Shown: piece by piece, positions 49,527 to 58,021 of the stretch
Layout of the letters: every line of letters begins with the position of its first letter
How positions within the stretch are numbered: the stretch's first letter is position 1
NCBI RefSeq assembly: GCF_000379445.1
Contig: NZ_KB902243.1
Location: 18,348 to 82,347, forward strand
Length of the DNA stretch: 64,000 bases
DNA from: Fangia hongkongensis FSC776 = DSM 21703
Lineage (GTDB): Bacteria > Pseudomonadota > Gammaproteobacteria > Francisellales > Francisellaceae
Direction of reading: 5' to 3'
Translations under genes and position numbers: made by a program
Notes under the pieces: generated by a model
What the model was told of the DNA's origin: nothing
The model's database searches: none
The model's input: the letters and a program-made list of their open reading frames with translations, nothing else

Positions 49527-49958
49527 TGGTGGAGGCGGCGGGAGTTGAACCCGCGTCCGCAAATCCGCACTTTTCAGATCTACATGCTTAGATTTATCTA
49601 TTGTATTTAACCGTATTCAGCCCGATAAATCAGGGCATAAATAAAGCGAGCCTTAAAATTTAACCTTAATAGTCAGGCACTATCTTGGCGAGCTTATGTA
49701 AAGGATGAACAAGCGTATGATAATACCCATAAGCGAGCGTTATCTGCTTGTGTGGTCTAGGTTATTAAGCTAGATTACGCAGCTTTTTCTTCTTCGCGAC
49801 GAGCAAAAGATGCATCATTCGCTGGAGTGCGGCTGCTGCCACTGTTTTGGTTATTATTGCCAGTTATTAGCAAAATGTAACGTGTTTTACGAGGCGGATA
49901 CACCCTCGGCATGCACTGGAAAAGCTTGTAATTCCCGTCGAAACCATTTTCGCCCCCA
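49527..49958 (-). ncRNA. ssrA: Transfer-messenger RNA (tmRNA)
   Basis: Rescues stalled ribosomes and tags the nascent peptide. The 5' end GGGGGCGAAAATGGTTTCGACGG pairs its first 7 bases with CGCCTCC next to the encoded ACCA at 49527-49530; the T-arm reads GGTTCAACTCCCGCC. Length is 432 bases, a little long. The tag frame (49861 down to 49775) codes for GNNNQNSGSSRTP followed by ANDASFARREEEKAA and TAA, 28 residues. The ANDxxFA core and AA ending are the normal protease signal. The 3' end carries the duplicated att-like repeat. Confidence 0.95.
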
Positions 49959-50157
49959 GAGTATGAGTATTGTAGAGCGTAACGTGGCTAAAAGCAAGCT
50001 GGCAGTTATTTTTGTGTAAACTAAGTGTTATCGTAAAATTACGATGGTACAATACTTTTTCATAGCCTGAGTATGATCCTTGTAATGTTTGACTCAGGTT
50101 TGTGATAGGTGTAAATAGGTAAATTGAATAAAATTCAGATTTAAGGGCAGAGAATAA

Positions 50158-50361
50158 ATGACAGCAAAACAGGTCAATCGAGGTGCAGTAATTTCATTTA
50201 TTGTTGGGGTGGTATTTATTGCTATTGCTATTTTAATTGCAACTTTTATCCCTGAGATTGAGCTGTCAAGAATGGTTAAAACAATAGTTGAGATTATATT
50301 GGCCCTTCCTTGGGTGGTTTTTATTGTTTTATTATTAATCTCATTGGTTAGAGGGTACTAA
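50158..50361 (+). CDS. Small two-helix membrane protein
   Basis: Sixty-seven residues with two predicted transmembrane helices (about 10-31 and 43-64) joined by PEIELSRMVKT. The ATG is preceded by GGGCAGAG at a suitable distance. No family recognised. It converges on hisS with 14 bp between stops; the 199-bp gap to ssrA holds no gene. Confidence 0.5.
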   Translation: MTAKQVNRGAVISFIVGVVFIAIAILIATFIPEIELSRMVKTIVEIILALPWVVFIVLLLISLVRGY

Positions 50362-50375
50362 AATATATCCTCAAG

Positions 50376-51647
50376 TTATTCAACGAGAGTATCGATAAGC
50401 TTGAGTGCTTCATCTTGCGGCAGTGTTATTTGATCCTTCTCTTCACGTAAAAACTTAATGGTACAAGTTTTATTATCACACTCATTTTCAGCGATAATCA
50501 GCGCGAGTTTTGCCCCTGATTTATCAGCCTTTTTAAATTGAGATTTAAAACTGCCTAATGTATGGTTTTGTTCAATCTGTAAAAGAGGAGAGGCTGCTCG
50601 CAGCGTTTCAGTAAATTCAATTGCATTAAATATTGCCTTGTCATCTGAAATAACATAAATATCACAGCGCTTTGTTTTAATGTTCTGTTGAACCTCTTGA
50701 AGTAATAAGATGATTCTCTCTATCCCTATGGCAAAACCAACAGCAGGAGTTTGAGGACCACCTAGATTCTCAACAAGTGAGTTATAGCGACCACCTGCAC
50801 AGATTGTACCTTGTGCACCTAGATCTTCAGTGACCCATTCAAACACGGTGTGGGAGTAATAATCAAGTCCTCTAACAAGGTGTGGGTTGATCGTAACGGG
50901 GATATTAAGCGCTTTTAGGTGTGTATAGAGCTTTTGAAACTCTCCTTTTGTCTCAGCGCTTAAAAACGCATCAAGCTTGGGGGCATTTTCTAAAAGTACC
51001 TGAGTAGTTTGATTTTTGCTGTCCAAGATGCGAAGTGGATTTTTAGTGAGTCGCCTTTGACTATCTTCATCAAGTTGATCTTTGATTGGCGTAAGATAGC
51101 TGATAAGTGCTTGTTTATATTTTTCTCTGTCCTCATTCGTGCCAAGGTTGTTGATCTGTAGCGTTACATTTTTATCCAAGCCCAGTGCTTGCCAAAAGCG
51201 CCAACTCAAAGCTAATAACTCAGCATCTTGTGTAATACTATCATGTCCATATACCTCGACACCAAATTGATAAAATTGGCGATAACGTCCCTTTTGCGGT
51301 CGCTCATAGCGATACATAGGACCCATATACCACAGTTTTTGCACTTGGTTTCGTGCTACCATCCCATGCTCGATAACAGCACGTACACAGCCTGCTGTAC
51401 CCTCTGGCCTAAGTGTCAGCTTCTCATCACCTCTGTCTGTGAAATCATAAGTTTCTTTCTCAACGATATCAGTGCCATCACCCACACCGCGATGAAAAAG
51501 CTCACTTTTTTCCACAACAGGTAAGCGAATTTCCTGATAGCCATAGCTCGTTAATAAGGATTTTGCTGTGTTTTCAAAATGCTGCCAAAGTGGTATTTGT
51601 TGTGGCAGAATGTCATTCATTCCGCGAATCGCTTGAATTTTTGCCAT
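50376..51647 (-). CDS. hisS: Histidyl-tRNA synthetase
   Basis: Class II synthetase charging tRNA-His, 423 residues. IRGMNDILP at the start, motif 2 TLRPEGTAGCVRA and MYRYERPQKGRYRQFYQFGVE, the histidine motif LVRGLDYYSHTVFEW and GGRYNSL, then motif 3 PAVGFAIGIERI, followed by an anticodon-binding domain. Stands alone, away from bamB/der where it lies in E. coli. Confidence 0.97.
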   Translation of the reverse strand: MAKIQAIRGMNDILPQQIPLWQHFENTAKSLLTSYGYQEIRLPVVEKSELFHRGVGDGTDIVEKETYDFTDRGDEKLTLRPEGTAGCVRAVIEHGMVARNQVQKLWYMGPMYRYERPQKGRYRQFYQFGVEVYGHDSITQDAELLALSWRFWQALGLDKNVTLQINNLGTNEDREKYKQALISYLTPIKDQLDEDSQRRLTKNPLRILDSKNQTTQVLLENAPKLDAFLSAETKGEFQKLYTHLKALNIPVTINPHLVRGLDYYSHTVFEWVTEDLGAQGTICAGGRYNSLVENLGGPQTPAVGFAIGIERIILLLQEVQQNIKTKRCDIYVISDDKAIFNAIEFTETLRAASPLLQIEQNHTLGSFKSQFKKADKSGAKLALIIAENECDNKTCTIKFLREEKDQITLPQDEALKLIDTLVE

Positions 51648-51830
51648 AGTGATTTTATGTCCTTATTGTGTTAGAGGTAATCTTTAGGGGTATTATATCA
51701 TCTGAAAACGCTTTTTGGCTTTATTTGATTTTAATTATGAGTATGATGCTGGCATAAAGCATTTGCCTATTTGCTGTTTGTACCACCCGCAAACCATTTT
51801 ACCCTATTTCTGCCATTGAATTTCTTGTTC

Positions 51831-51891
51831 TTTTGAGTCATCAGATATTGCTAATAGTCCTAGCTATTACCTGCAACCCAATGACTCAAAA
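51831..51891. repeat. 61-bp nested inverted repeat
   Basis: Outer arms TTTTGAGTCAT (51831-51841) and ATGACTCAAAA (51881-51891) are perfect over 11 bp; an inner TAATAG/CTATTA pair closes a TCCTAG loop. It lies in the 386-bp gap between hisS and the VUT gene and is too large for a simple operator. No T-run follows on either strand. No other gene is evident in the gap, apart from a doubtful 35-codon frame at 51867-51974 (-). Confidence 0.6.
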
Positions 51892-52033
51892 CTATCAAAA
51901 ACTTCTTCAACATTAAACACCGCAAAATGATTCGCGAGTGGTATATGATACATATCAATTGCTGATGCTTGCATTTTTTATGCAGGGTGATATGTTATCT
52001 GGGTCCCCACAATTTGAATAAAAGAGGCAGAAA

Positions 52034-52744
52034 TTGCGTTACTTTCGATTGATCTTCGGTGTTGTAGATCGTGAGCGTATGCTCTATACCATGTTATATT
52101 CTTTGTTCTTTATTTCACTGACAAGTGCGACTTTAAGCGTGTTAGATGTGAGAAATTTTGAGTTTGAAGGCTATTCATTGAGCTTTGCTGTTGGGCTTTT
52201 ATTTTTTCCATTGACCTTTGTGATCAGTAATTTTATTCAAGATAGGTATGATATTCGTACTGCCAACACGGTTGTATTTACAGCGCTTGTCGCTGATGGT
52301 GCGTTAATGTTGATGTTGTATATTACCTCCTCACTAGGGGAGAGTCAAAGTAGCTACGCTGTTTATAGTCCGCTTATCCGTGTTTGGAGTATCAGTTTTT
52401 TCAGCATTATTATTAGCTGTATCTTCAATAACATCATCTTTAAATATGTTAGAAAACACTTTAAAAGAGGGTTTTGGGGTGCTTTTGTATCCATTTTGAC
52501 TTCTTCAACTATGGCTGAGATTATTTTAACGTGTATTTCATTGCCGCTGATTTTGTCGATGTCGCAAAATGTCTCAAGCTTAAGTTCAGTTATGCTGTTA
52601 AATCTTGTGTACAAATTTTCTTTTACAGGTGTTGCGTCTATTATTGTTGCATTCATTAAGACGCATATTGAGTATAAACGTGATTTTATTGAAAATAAAA
52701 AGTCTCTTTATGTAGCGGAGGTTTCGAAGCAGTCAATTGTATAA
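52034..52744 (+). CDS. VUT/YhhQ family transporter (queuosine precursor type)
   Basis: A 236-residue protein with about six transmembrane helices. TLSVLDVRNFEF...LLFFPLTFVISNFIQDRYDIRTAN resembles the conserved first half of the YhhQ/VUT family, members of which take up queuosine precursors for tRNA modification. The start is a TTG behind AGAGGCAG; the first ATG (52079) would cut off 15 residues. Substrate is inferred from family only. Confidence 0.65.
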   Translation: MRYFRLIFGVVDRERMLYTMLYSLFFISLTSATLSVLDVRNFEFEGYSLSFAVGLLFFPLTFVISNFIQDRYDIRTANTVVFTALVADGALMLMLYITSSLGESQSSYAVYSPLIRVWSISFFSIIISCIFNNIIFKYVRKHFKRGFWGAFVSILTSSTMAEIILTCISLPLILSMSQNVSSLSSVMLLNLVYKFSFTGVASIIVAFIKTHIEYKRDFIENKKSLYVAEVSKQSIV

Positions 52745-52817
52745 AGTTCATATGTATTTTGGAGTGATCTTAAAAGCTTCAATGCAGATGTAATGTATCA
52801 ATAGTAGGTGGTAAAGG

Positions 52818-53288
52818 GTGAGTGAATCAAAAGTGGAGCGTGACACAAAACATTTTTGGCAATATTTTAAAAGAAATATGATCAATATGAAAGTGGCGGA
52901 TATTGATAGAGAGACAACTGGGCAAATTGTGCTAAGGATTGCCTCAAATTGTGGGATGCGTAGTCTTTTTCATAATATTGGCAGTAGCTATTTTCTTCCA
53001 GAGGAGATTATTGAAAAGGATATTGAGTTATTCTCTTTAGATGAAAAGAAACTCATTTATGCTTGCCATTCGTACAATAATGCGTTACAACAGTTAGCAA
53101 ATGGGGTTGATGTGTCATCAGTTGTTTTGTTTGGGGATAAAACAATGATTCAAATTTATAATCAGGCGAAAAATAGCACATTATGCTATGAGTTTGATGA
53201 AAGTCAATTTACTGAAATGATGAAAAAATACACATCAAGAAAAGAAATCCGCAAGTTATTACACGACTTGTTTGCACGTAAAAAGTGA
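52818..53288 (+). CDS. Hypothetical protein paired with an XRE-like regulator
   Basis: A 156-residue charged, helical protein starting at a GTG (AGGTGGTAAAGG upstream). I recognise no family. It has four cysteines and an amphipathic C-terminus (MMKKYTSRKEIRKLLHDLFARKK). The next gene, an HTH regulator, starts 4 bp after its stop. Two small co-transcribed genes with a Cro/CI-like member recall toxin-antitoxin or phage repressor pairs, but nothing in this sequence shows toxin activity. Confidence 0.6.
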   Translation: MSESKVERDTKHFWQYFKRNMINMKVADIDRETTGQIVLRIASNCGMRSLFHNIGSSYFLPEEIIEKDIELFSLDEKKLIYACHSYNNALQQLANGVDVSSVVLFGDKTMIQIYNQAKNSTLCYEFDESQFTEMMKKYTSRKEIRKLLHDLFARKK

Positions 53289-53292
53289 GATC

Positions 53293-53973
53293 ATGTATAA
53301 AGAATATTCTACTTTGTTTGCAACGAAATTGGGCTATATTACTGATATTTGCGCTGTTTCTTCTTCCTATACAGGGAAGATACCTGCAATTGAAAATAAG
53401 ATTAATGAAAAAGATACCACCATTAAAAATTGGCTGTTTAATGCTAAGCTGCCAAGAAAGCCAAAGCGCATTCAAATAGCTGATGCGCTGGGTGTCTCTG
53501 AGGAATATCTATTTGATGATAGTATTGATGTTCAGGATGTGCGTGCCCCTGAAATCTATCAAAGCGAAGAGTGTTATTATATTCCTTTTATTCAGAGAGA
53601 TAATGTTTTCTCATTTGAATCTAACCGGCCACAAGTAGTTGAAAGGCGTTTGCCTGTCATGTTGCCAATTATGGCTGAGCTGGTCGAGAAATACGGAAAA
53701 TACATCTTTGCCACACAGATTAAAAATAGCGCTGAGGCTCATAATAGCGGTGTGCTGACAGCTATTTATACGAAACACAGTAAATATCAGGCTTTTCAGT
53801 TACTTATTTCACCTGATAAGAAAGGATTGCCAGCACTTAGAAAGGTAATTGAGGATGATGATGGGTTATTAAAACTTCAATACTTTGAGGCAGAGGAGGA
53901 AAGGCTCGAGTACATTAATCCTGAAAATCCACACTGGCTTGTGCTTTTTTCATTTCAACAGTCATTGCCTTAA
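53293..53973 (+). CDS. XRE/Cro-CI-like DNA-binding protein
   Basis: 226 residues from ATG 53293 (MYKEYSTLFATKLG). An N-terminal helix-turn-helix is seen at about residues 36-75: INEKDTTIKNWLF followed by RIQIADALGVSEEYLFDD, the usual Cro/CI helix 4-5 pattern. The C-terminal 140 residues (YYIPFIQRDNVF...) are not a recognisable peptidase: I see no Ser-Lys LexA dyad. A candidate operator, TGTTTCT-N12-AGAAACA, lies 97 bp downstream at 54071-54096. Confidence 0.65.
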   Translation: MYKEYSTLFATKLGYITDICAVSSSYTGKIPAIENKINEKDTTIKNWLFNAKLPRKPKRIQIADALGVSEEYLFDDSIDVQDVRAPEIYQSEECYYIPFIQRDNVFSFESNRPQVVERRLPVMLPIMAELVEKYGKYIFATQIKNSAEAHNSGVLTAIYTKHSKYQAFQLLISPDKKGLPALRKVIEDDDGLLKLQYFEAEEERLEYINPENPHWLVLFSFQQSLP

Positions 53974-54070
53974 TGTGTCTGTAATATAAACTAAAATTAT
54001 GCCAAGAGTTTATCTCTAAAAGTTTTTTTTAAAAAAATCAAATAACCTTATTGCTTTCTTCGTCAATAAA

Positions 54071-54096
54071 TGTTTCTATATACACATAAAGAAACA
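54071..54096. promoter_or_regulatory. Inverted repeat, possible operator
   Basis: Perfect 7-bp arms TGTTTCT and AGAAACA separated by 12 bases. The spacing and symmetry fit a dimeric HTH protein such as the one encoded just upstream. No convincing gene starts immediately after it. Confidence 0.35.
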
Positions 54097-54180
54097 AATC
54101 GATACTGACTTGCAGGAGGTATTATTTGTTGAATCGCTGACGTGGGGATACGGTGGCGACTGCCGGGGGGCAAAGTGCAC

Positions 54181-54207
54181 CCAGTATTATGCTTGGCATA
54201 ATACTGG
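54181..54207. repeat. Perfect 12-bp stem hairpin beyond the MMPL gene
   Basis: CCAGTATTATGC and GCATAATACTGG around a TTG loop, directly after a short GC-rich patch (TGCCGGGGGG) unlike its AT-rich surroundings. It lies 37 bp beyond the 3' end of the MMPL gene and has no T-run, so it may be a Rho-assisted 3' end or a mobile-element fragment. The remainder of the gap 53974-54243 shows no supported gene. Confidence 0.5.
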
Positions 54208-54243
54208 CTCTGCATTAAATGCAATATTTTATCCAGCTTCCAA

Positions 54244-56586
54244 TTATTTTAATCGCTCTAGCTTTGTCACAATTGGCGCGAGCAAAAATGCGCTTAAAAT
54301 ACCAATAAACACAGATAAGCCAAAATAGTGTACAACTGGTGTTTGACTGAAGATTAACAATCCAAATGATAAAATGGTGGTAATGGCAGATAAGAGTGTG
54401 GCAAGCATCGTGTTTTGAAAGCTGGAGCGTGTTTCAGCAAAAAAGAGAATATAGTCAACGGCAATGCCCAATACAAGTACCAATGCTAAGAGGTTGAACA
54501 GCGTTAAAGGCGTGCCTGTCAAACCCAATACGGCCAGTGACAATAAGGAGGCTGTTATCGGTGGCAGAATGTAAACAAGCGCTTTTTTGATAGATCGATA
54601 ACGCCAGAGTAATAGCAGAAAAAGGGCAATAAAAACAACAATAAGCAATAGGCTAATATAATGGCGGTAGGTTTTAAAAACTGATGAGATTTCATCTGCT
54701 TTATTGATAAAAGTGGCATAATTGGATTTCTCTGTGATCTTTCGAATGCGCTTTTGATCCAACTTATCAGAGAGTAAAATAGCACTTGCGTATTGATGGT
54801 TTACCTTACCAAGGTATAAAAAGCGAAGTGGTTTTGATAGTGGGGAGTGGAGCCAGTTTGTAAGGGTTAGCGCTTTAAAAGGAATGTTAAGTAATTTGGC
54901 TTGAATTGCTTTAGCATCAACAGCTGATACACCTATTTGTGTTAAAAATGGAATCAGCTTGTTACTTATTAGCTCTTTTTGTAGCGCATAACTGTGTTTT
55001 TGCGTCTTTAGCTTAGGAAGGTAACTACTGATGGAGAGTCCAGTGCTATTTATCTCTGGGAATGCGGTTTTAATTTCATGATTAAGCGTATGTTCATTGG
55101 CGATAAGTTTATCAGGCGTGTTGCCAGTTACAATGATGTAACTCATGCCAACATCACTGCCAATAATTGATTTAATCTGAGCTTCATTGGCTTTGAGGCT
55201 TTTAGGCGTCGACTCCAAAATGCGAATATCATCATTGATTTTAAGCTGATACATCCCAATGGCAATAATGATAAATAAAAGGATAAAGAGAAAGAGAATT
55301 TTTCTAACTGATAGAGACTGCCAGAGTTTTAGATAGTAGGAGGAAAAGCGCAAAATGGCTGGATTTTTGTGGTAAATTTTGGCTTTGATTAAATAAGGAA
55401 ACGCGCAAATAACACTTAGATAAGACATGCCAAGACCAACAATAGCAAAAATGGCAAGTTGCCTTAAGCCAGGAAAAGGCGCAATGGCAATCACCAGATA
55501 GGCAATGATAATATTGATGAGCCCAAGGGTAATGCCGGGGGCGATTTTTTTAAGCGCAGGCTTTGCTTTCCAGTTTTTTCCACCAAATCGCTGCTCGGCA
55601 TAGTAGAAAAAGGCATAATCAACTGAAATTCCAATAAGGCTTGCCCCAAATACAAGGGTAAAGAGAAAAACACTGCCAAAGATTAAATAGGTCACCATAA
55701 AGGCGCTCACAAAACCAATCGCGCTTGAAAGCAGTGTTATAAACAACGGGCGGATGCTTAAAAAAGTAATGAGAATCAGTAGAATAATGCCAATAATTGA
55801 CCCAATGCCAATGGTGGAAATATCAGCTCGTGCGCTATCTGCACCTGCTTTGGCATAAAATATCATTCCGGTTTTCAATATTGATGTACTTGGAAAATGC
55901 TCGGAAATTTGTGTATTTAGCGAGTCAATTAACGCGGTGATTTTATCTTGGTTTGACAGAGAAAAGCTATCTTCTTTAAGCGCTGCATTCACCATGACAT
56001 ACCATTTGCCATCATATTGTGTCATTAGGTGATTTTGATGCAAATTTAAATGGTTTGATGGTTTTGGTAAACTGAGCACAAAGTGTTGAAAGAGTGAAAA
56101 TGGGTCATTTTTAATTAAATCTGAGCTGGTGATTCCCATGGGGCTATAGAGATTAAAAATAGCATTTTGAATGACTTGTTTGCTGTTATTTTGTAAAAAG
56201 AGCTTCTGGTCTTCAGGGGATAATAAAGATAATCTATAAGGATAATAAAAGCTTGCCCACGCCTGTTGCTCTTTATTATCAACGCCATTAGTCACTGAGT
56301 GAAAAAGTTTGGATTTCTGAAGTGTACTTGTTAGAAGATCACTGGCCTTTATTGCCTCACTTTGAGAAGTATTTCCGACAAGAAAGACCATCTGATCGCC
56401 AATTCGCTTTGCCAGAAGGTTTGATGCTTCAGTTACCGTGTTATTATGAGAGGCATTAGGCAAAAGCGATAACACATTTGTGTTAAGTGGAAAGCCATTT
56501 ATCAAACTGACCACAAATCCTAAAAGTGCGCTGAGTGACAGCACTGCCCAAATAATAAAACGAAAGCGAAAAGCGTCAGTTTTCAT
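54244..56586 (-). CDS. MMPL/RND family exporter, aryl-polyene-type
   Basis: 780 residues with the two-fold RND layout: TM1 (about 12-32), a large periplasmic loop (NTNVLSLLPNAS...), a TM2-6 bundle from about residue 250 (STIGIGSIIGIILLILITFLSI and GASLIGISVDYAFFYYAEQRFGG), a second loop, and TM7-12 with LVLGIAVDYILFFAETR. GISVDYAFFYAE/GIAVDYILFFAE are MMPL signatures. Length and motifs fit the lipid/polyene exporters coded in aryl-polyene clusters, whose core enzymes lie at 8.6-12.9 kb. The link is inference. Confidence 0.75.
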   Translation of the reverse strand: MKTDAFRFRFIIWAVLSLSALLGFVVSLINGFPLNTNVLSLLPNASHNNTVTEASNLLAKRIGDQMVFLVGNTSQSEAIKASDLLTSTLQKSKLFHSVTNGVDNKEQQAWASFYYPYRLSLLSPEDQKLFLQNNSKQVIQNAIFNLYSPMGITSSDLIKNDPFSLFQHFVLSLPKPSNHLNLHQNHLMTQYDGKWYVMVNAALKEDSFSLSNQDKITALIDSLNTQISEHFPSTSILKTGMIFYAKAGADSARADISTIGIGSIIGIILLILITFLSIRPLFITLLSSAIGFVSAFMVTYLIFGSVFLFTLVFGASLIGISVDYAFFYYAEQRFGGKNWKAKPALKKIAPGITLGLINIIIAYLVIAIAPFPGLRQLAIFAIVGLGMSYLSVICAFPYLIKAKIYHKNPAILRFSSYYLKLWQSLSVRKILFLFILLFIIIAIGMYQLKINDDIRILESTPKSLKANEAQIKSIIGSDVGMSYIIVTGNTPDKLIANEHTLNHEIKTAFPEINSTGLSISSYLPKLKTQKHSYALQKELISNKLIPFLTQIGVSAVDAKAIQAKLLNIPFKALTLTNWLHSPLSKPLRFLYLGKVNHQYASAILLSDKLDQKRIRKITEKSNYATFINKADEISSVFKTYRHYISLLLIVVFIALFLLLLWRYRSIKKALVYILPPITASLLSLAVLGLTGTPLTLFNLLALVLVLGIAVDYILFFAETRSSFQNTMLATLLSAITTILSFGLLIFSQTPVVHYFGLSVFIGILSAFLLAPIVTKLERLK

Positions 56587-56703
56587 AGTTGTTGTAGCGA
56601 CCTTTTTTATTCTTAGCTTAGATAACAGCAGCCATGTTACGCGTATTTGTGATTAATTACTATACTTTACAATAGTGTTAAGGGGCAAACAGAAGGACTA
56701 TGT

Positions 56704-57144
56704 ATGAGTTTGATCATTGAGCCGACGGCAATATCTGCATTTTATACATTAGTGAAAGATGGTGAGCGAAAAAGTGGCATCGCCTTAGAGGATGACTTGC
56801 AAGCCTTCGTGGTATATGCGCTTTTGCGCAATATTGATAATAATACATTAAAAGAGTTTAGCTTTGCAGAAGCATTTTTAGAGGCTTTTCATAAAGATGA
56901 TATTGCTCGGCTTGAAAAGCTGGTGGATCATTCGTTAATTTATGCAGGGTTATACCCCAAAAGGGCAGAGAAAATGGGTCTATCAAGAAGCTATTATCTT
57001 GATGTAGGCGTTATGGCTAGCGAACAGTTATCAAGCTATTATGCTAAAATTAAATCGTCTTATTATGAGGTATACTATAAGATTGCCTGCCAGTTTCATT
57101 CATTGGTTGAAGTATTAAAAGCATTTGTGGGGGTTAAAAAGTAA
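56704..57144 (+). CDS. Hypothetical helical protein
   Basis: 146 residues with no signal peptide and no transmembrane segment; mostly helical, with a Tyr-rich C-terminal half (SSYYAKIKSSYYEVYYKIACQ). No family recognised. The start ATG has AGAAGGA upstream. It is divergent from the MMPL gene (117 bp) and 89 bp before coaX. Confidence 0.6.
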   Translation: MSLIIEPTAISAFYTLVKDGERKSGIALEDDLQAFVVYALLRNIDNNTLKEFSFAEAFLEAFHKDDIARLEKLVDHSLIYAGLYPKRAEKMGLSRSYYLDVGVMASEQLSSYYAKIKSSYYEVYYKIACQFHSLVEVLKAFVGVKK

Positions 57145-57233
57145 ATTCACAATTTCTTAGTAATTAACATCCGCAAAAGCGCTTCTCGGTGGTATACTCA
57201 TCACTTCAAAAGTTATTTGTAGATAGAGTAATT

Positions 57234-58010
57234 ATGCTGTTAACAATTGATGTAGGAAATTCACAAATTCATGCAGGCCTTTTTAATGGCGATGGTATTG
57301 CTTTTCAGTTTCGTTATACAACTGCTGAGGCGCATGGTAGCTCAGATCAGTTGGGGATATTTTTGCGTCAAGTGGTGCGTGAAAACGGCTTTGACCCAAA
57401 AGCTATCACCGGTGTGGCAATTGCCTCTGTTGTGCCTGCAATTAACTACTCTTTGCGTGCGGCGGTATATAAATATTTAAATCTGGAGCCATTTTTTCTT
57501 CAGCCAGGGGTTAAAACAGGGCTTAAGATGAAAGTGGCAACACCAAAGGAAGTTGGTGCTGATAGGATCGCTGGCTGCATTGCAGCAGCAGAGGCATTTC
57601 CAGATAGAAACATTCTTGTCATTGATCTTGGTACCGCAACGGTATTTGACATTGTTACAAAAGATAAAGAGTATCTAAGTGGTGCTATTTTACCAGGGGT
57701 GAAAATCTCAGTGGAATCACTAAGTGCTAATGCAGCCCAGCTGTCATCAGTGAGCATTGTAAAACCAGAGTCAGCAATTGGTAAAGACACAGATACCAAC
57801 ATTCAATCAGGCATTTATTATGGTCATTTAGGTGCAATTAAATCATTAAAAGAAGCGATGCTATCTGAGATAAACGATGATGTTTTAACGGTTGCAACAG
57901 GTGGATTTTCACAGCTATTTAATCAAGAGGGGCTTTTTGATGTTGTCATCTCTGATCTGGTACTTCAGGGAATTAAGCTCGCGTACCATAAAAATCAAAC
58001 TAATCAATAA
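57234..58010 (+). CDS. coaX: Type III pantothenate kinase
   Basis: First step of CoA synthesis. Start chosen at ATG 57234 (MLLTIDVGNSQIHAGLF), whose DVGNS phosphate-binding motif is always at the very N-terminus; an in-frame GTG at 57189 would add an unlikely 15 residues. GADRIAGCIAA, VIDLGTATVFDIV and GAILPGVKIS are ASKHA/CoaX landmarks. 258 residues. Not CoaA (type I), consistent with Francisella-type genomes. folE follows 11 bp after the stop. Confidence 0.93.
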   Translation: MLLTIDVGNSQIHAGLFNGDGIAFQFRYTTAEAHGSSDQLGIFLRQVVRENGFDPKAITGVAIASVVPAINYSLRAAVYKYLNLEPFFLQPGVKTGLKMKVATPKEVGADRIAGCIAAAEAFPDRNILVIDLGTATVFDIVTKDKEYLSGAILPGVKISVESLSANAAQLSSVSIVKPESAIGKDTDTNIQSGIYYGHLGAIKSLKEAMLSEINDDVLTVATGGFSQLFNQEGLFDVVISDLVLQGIKLAYHKNQTNQ

Positions 58011-58021
58011 AGGGTAGAAAC

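Noticed and set aside
51867..51974. 35-codon frame on the - strand (MQASAIDMYHIPLANHF...FESLGCR)
   Set aside because: No ribosome binding site precedes it and its end is formed by the arm of the 61-bp palindrome. It could be a decayed transposase or other gene end, but I cannot support a family.
54110..54328. 72-codon frame from a TTG start (GYGGDCRGAKC...)
   Set aside because: It has no proper ribosome binding site at its own start, runs antisense into the 3' end of the MMPL gene, and encloses the perfect 12-bp hairpin; no protein family is recognisable.
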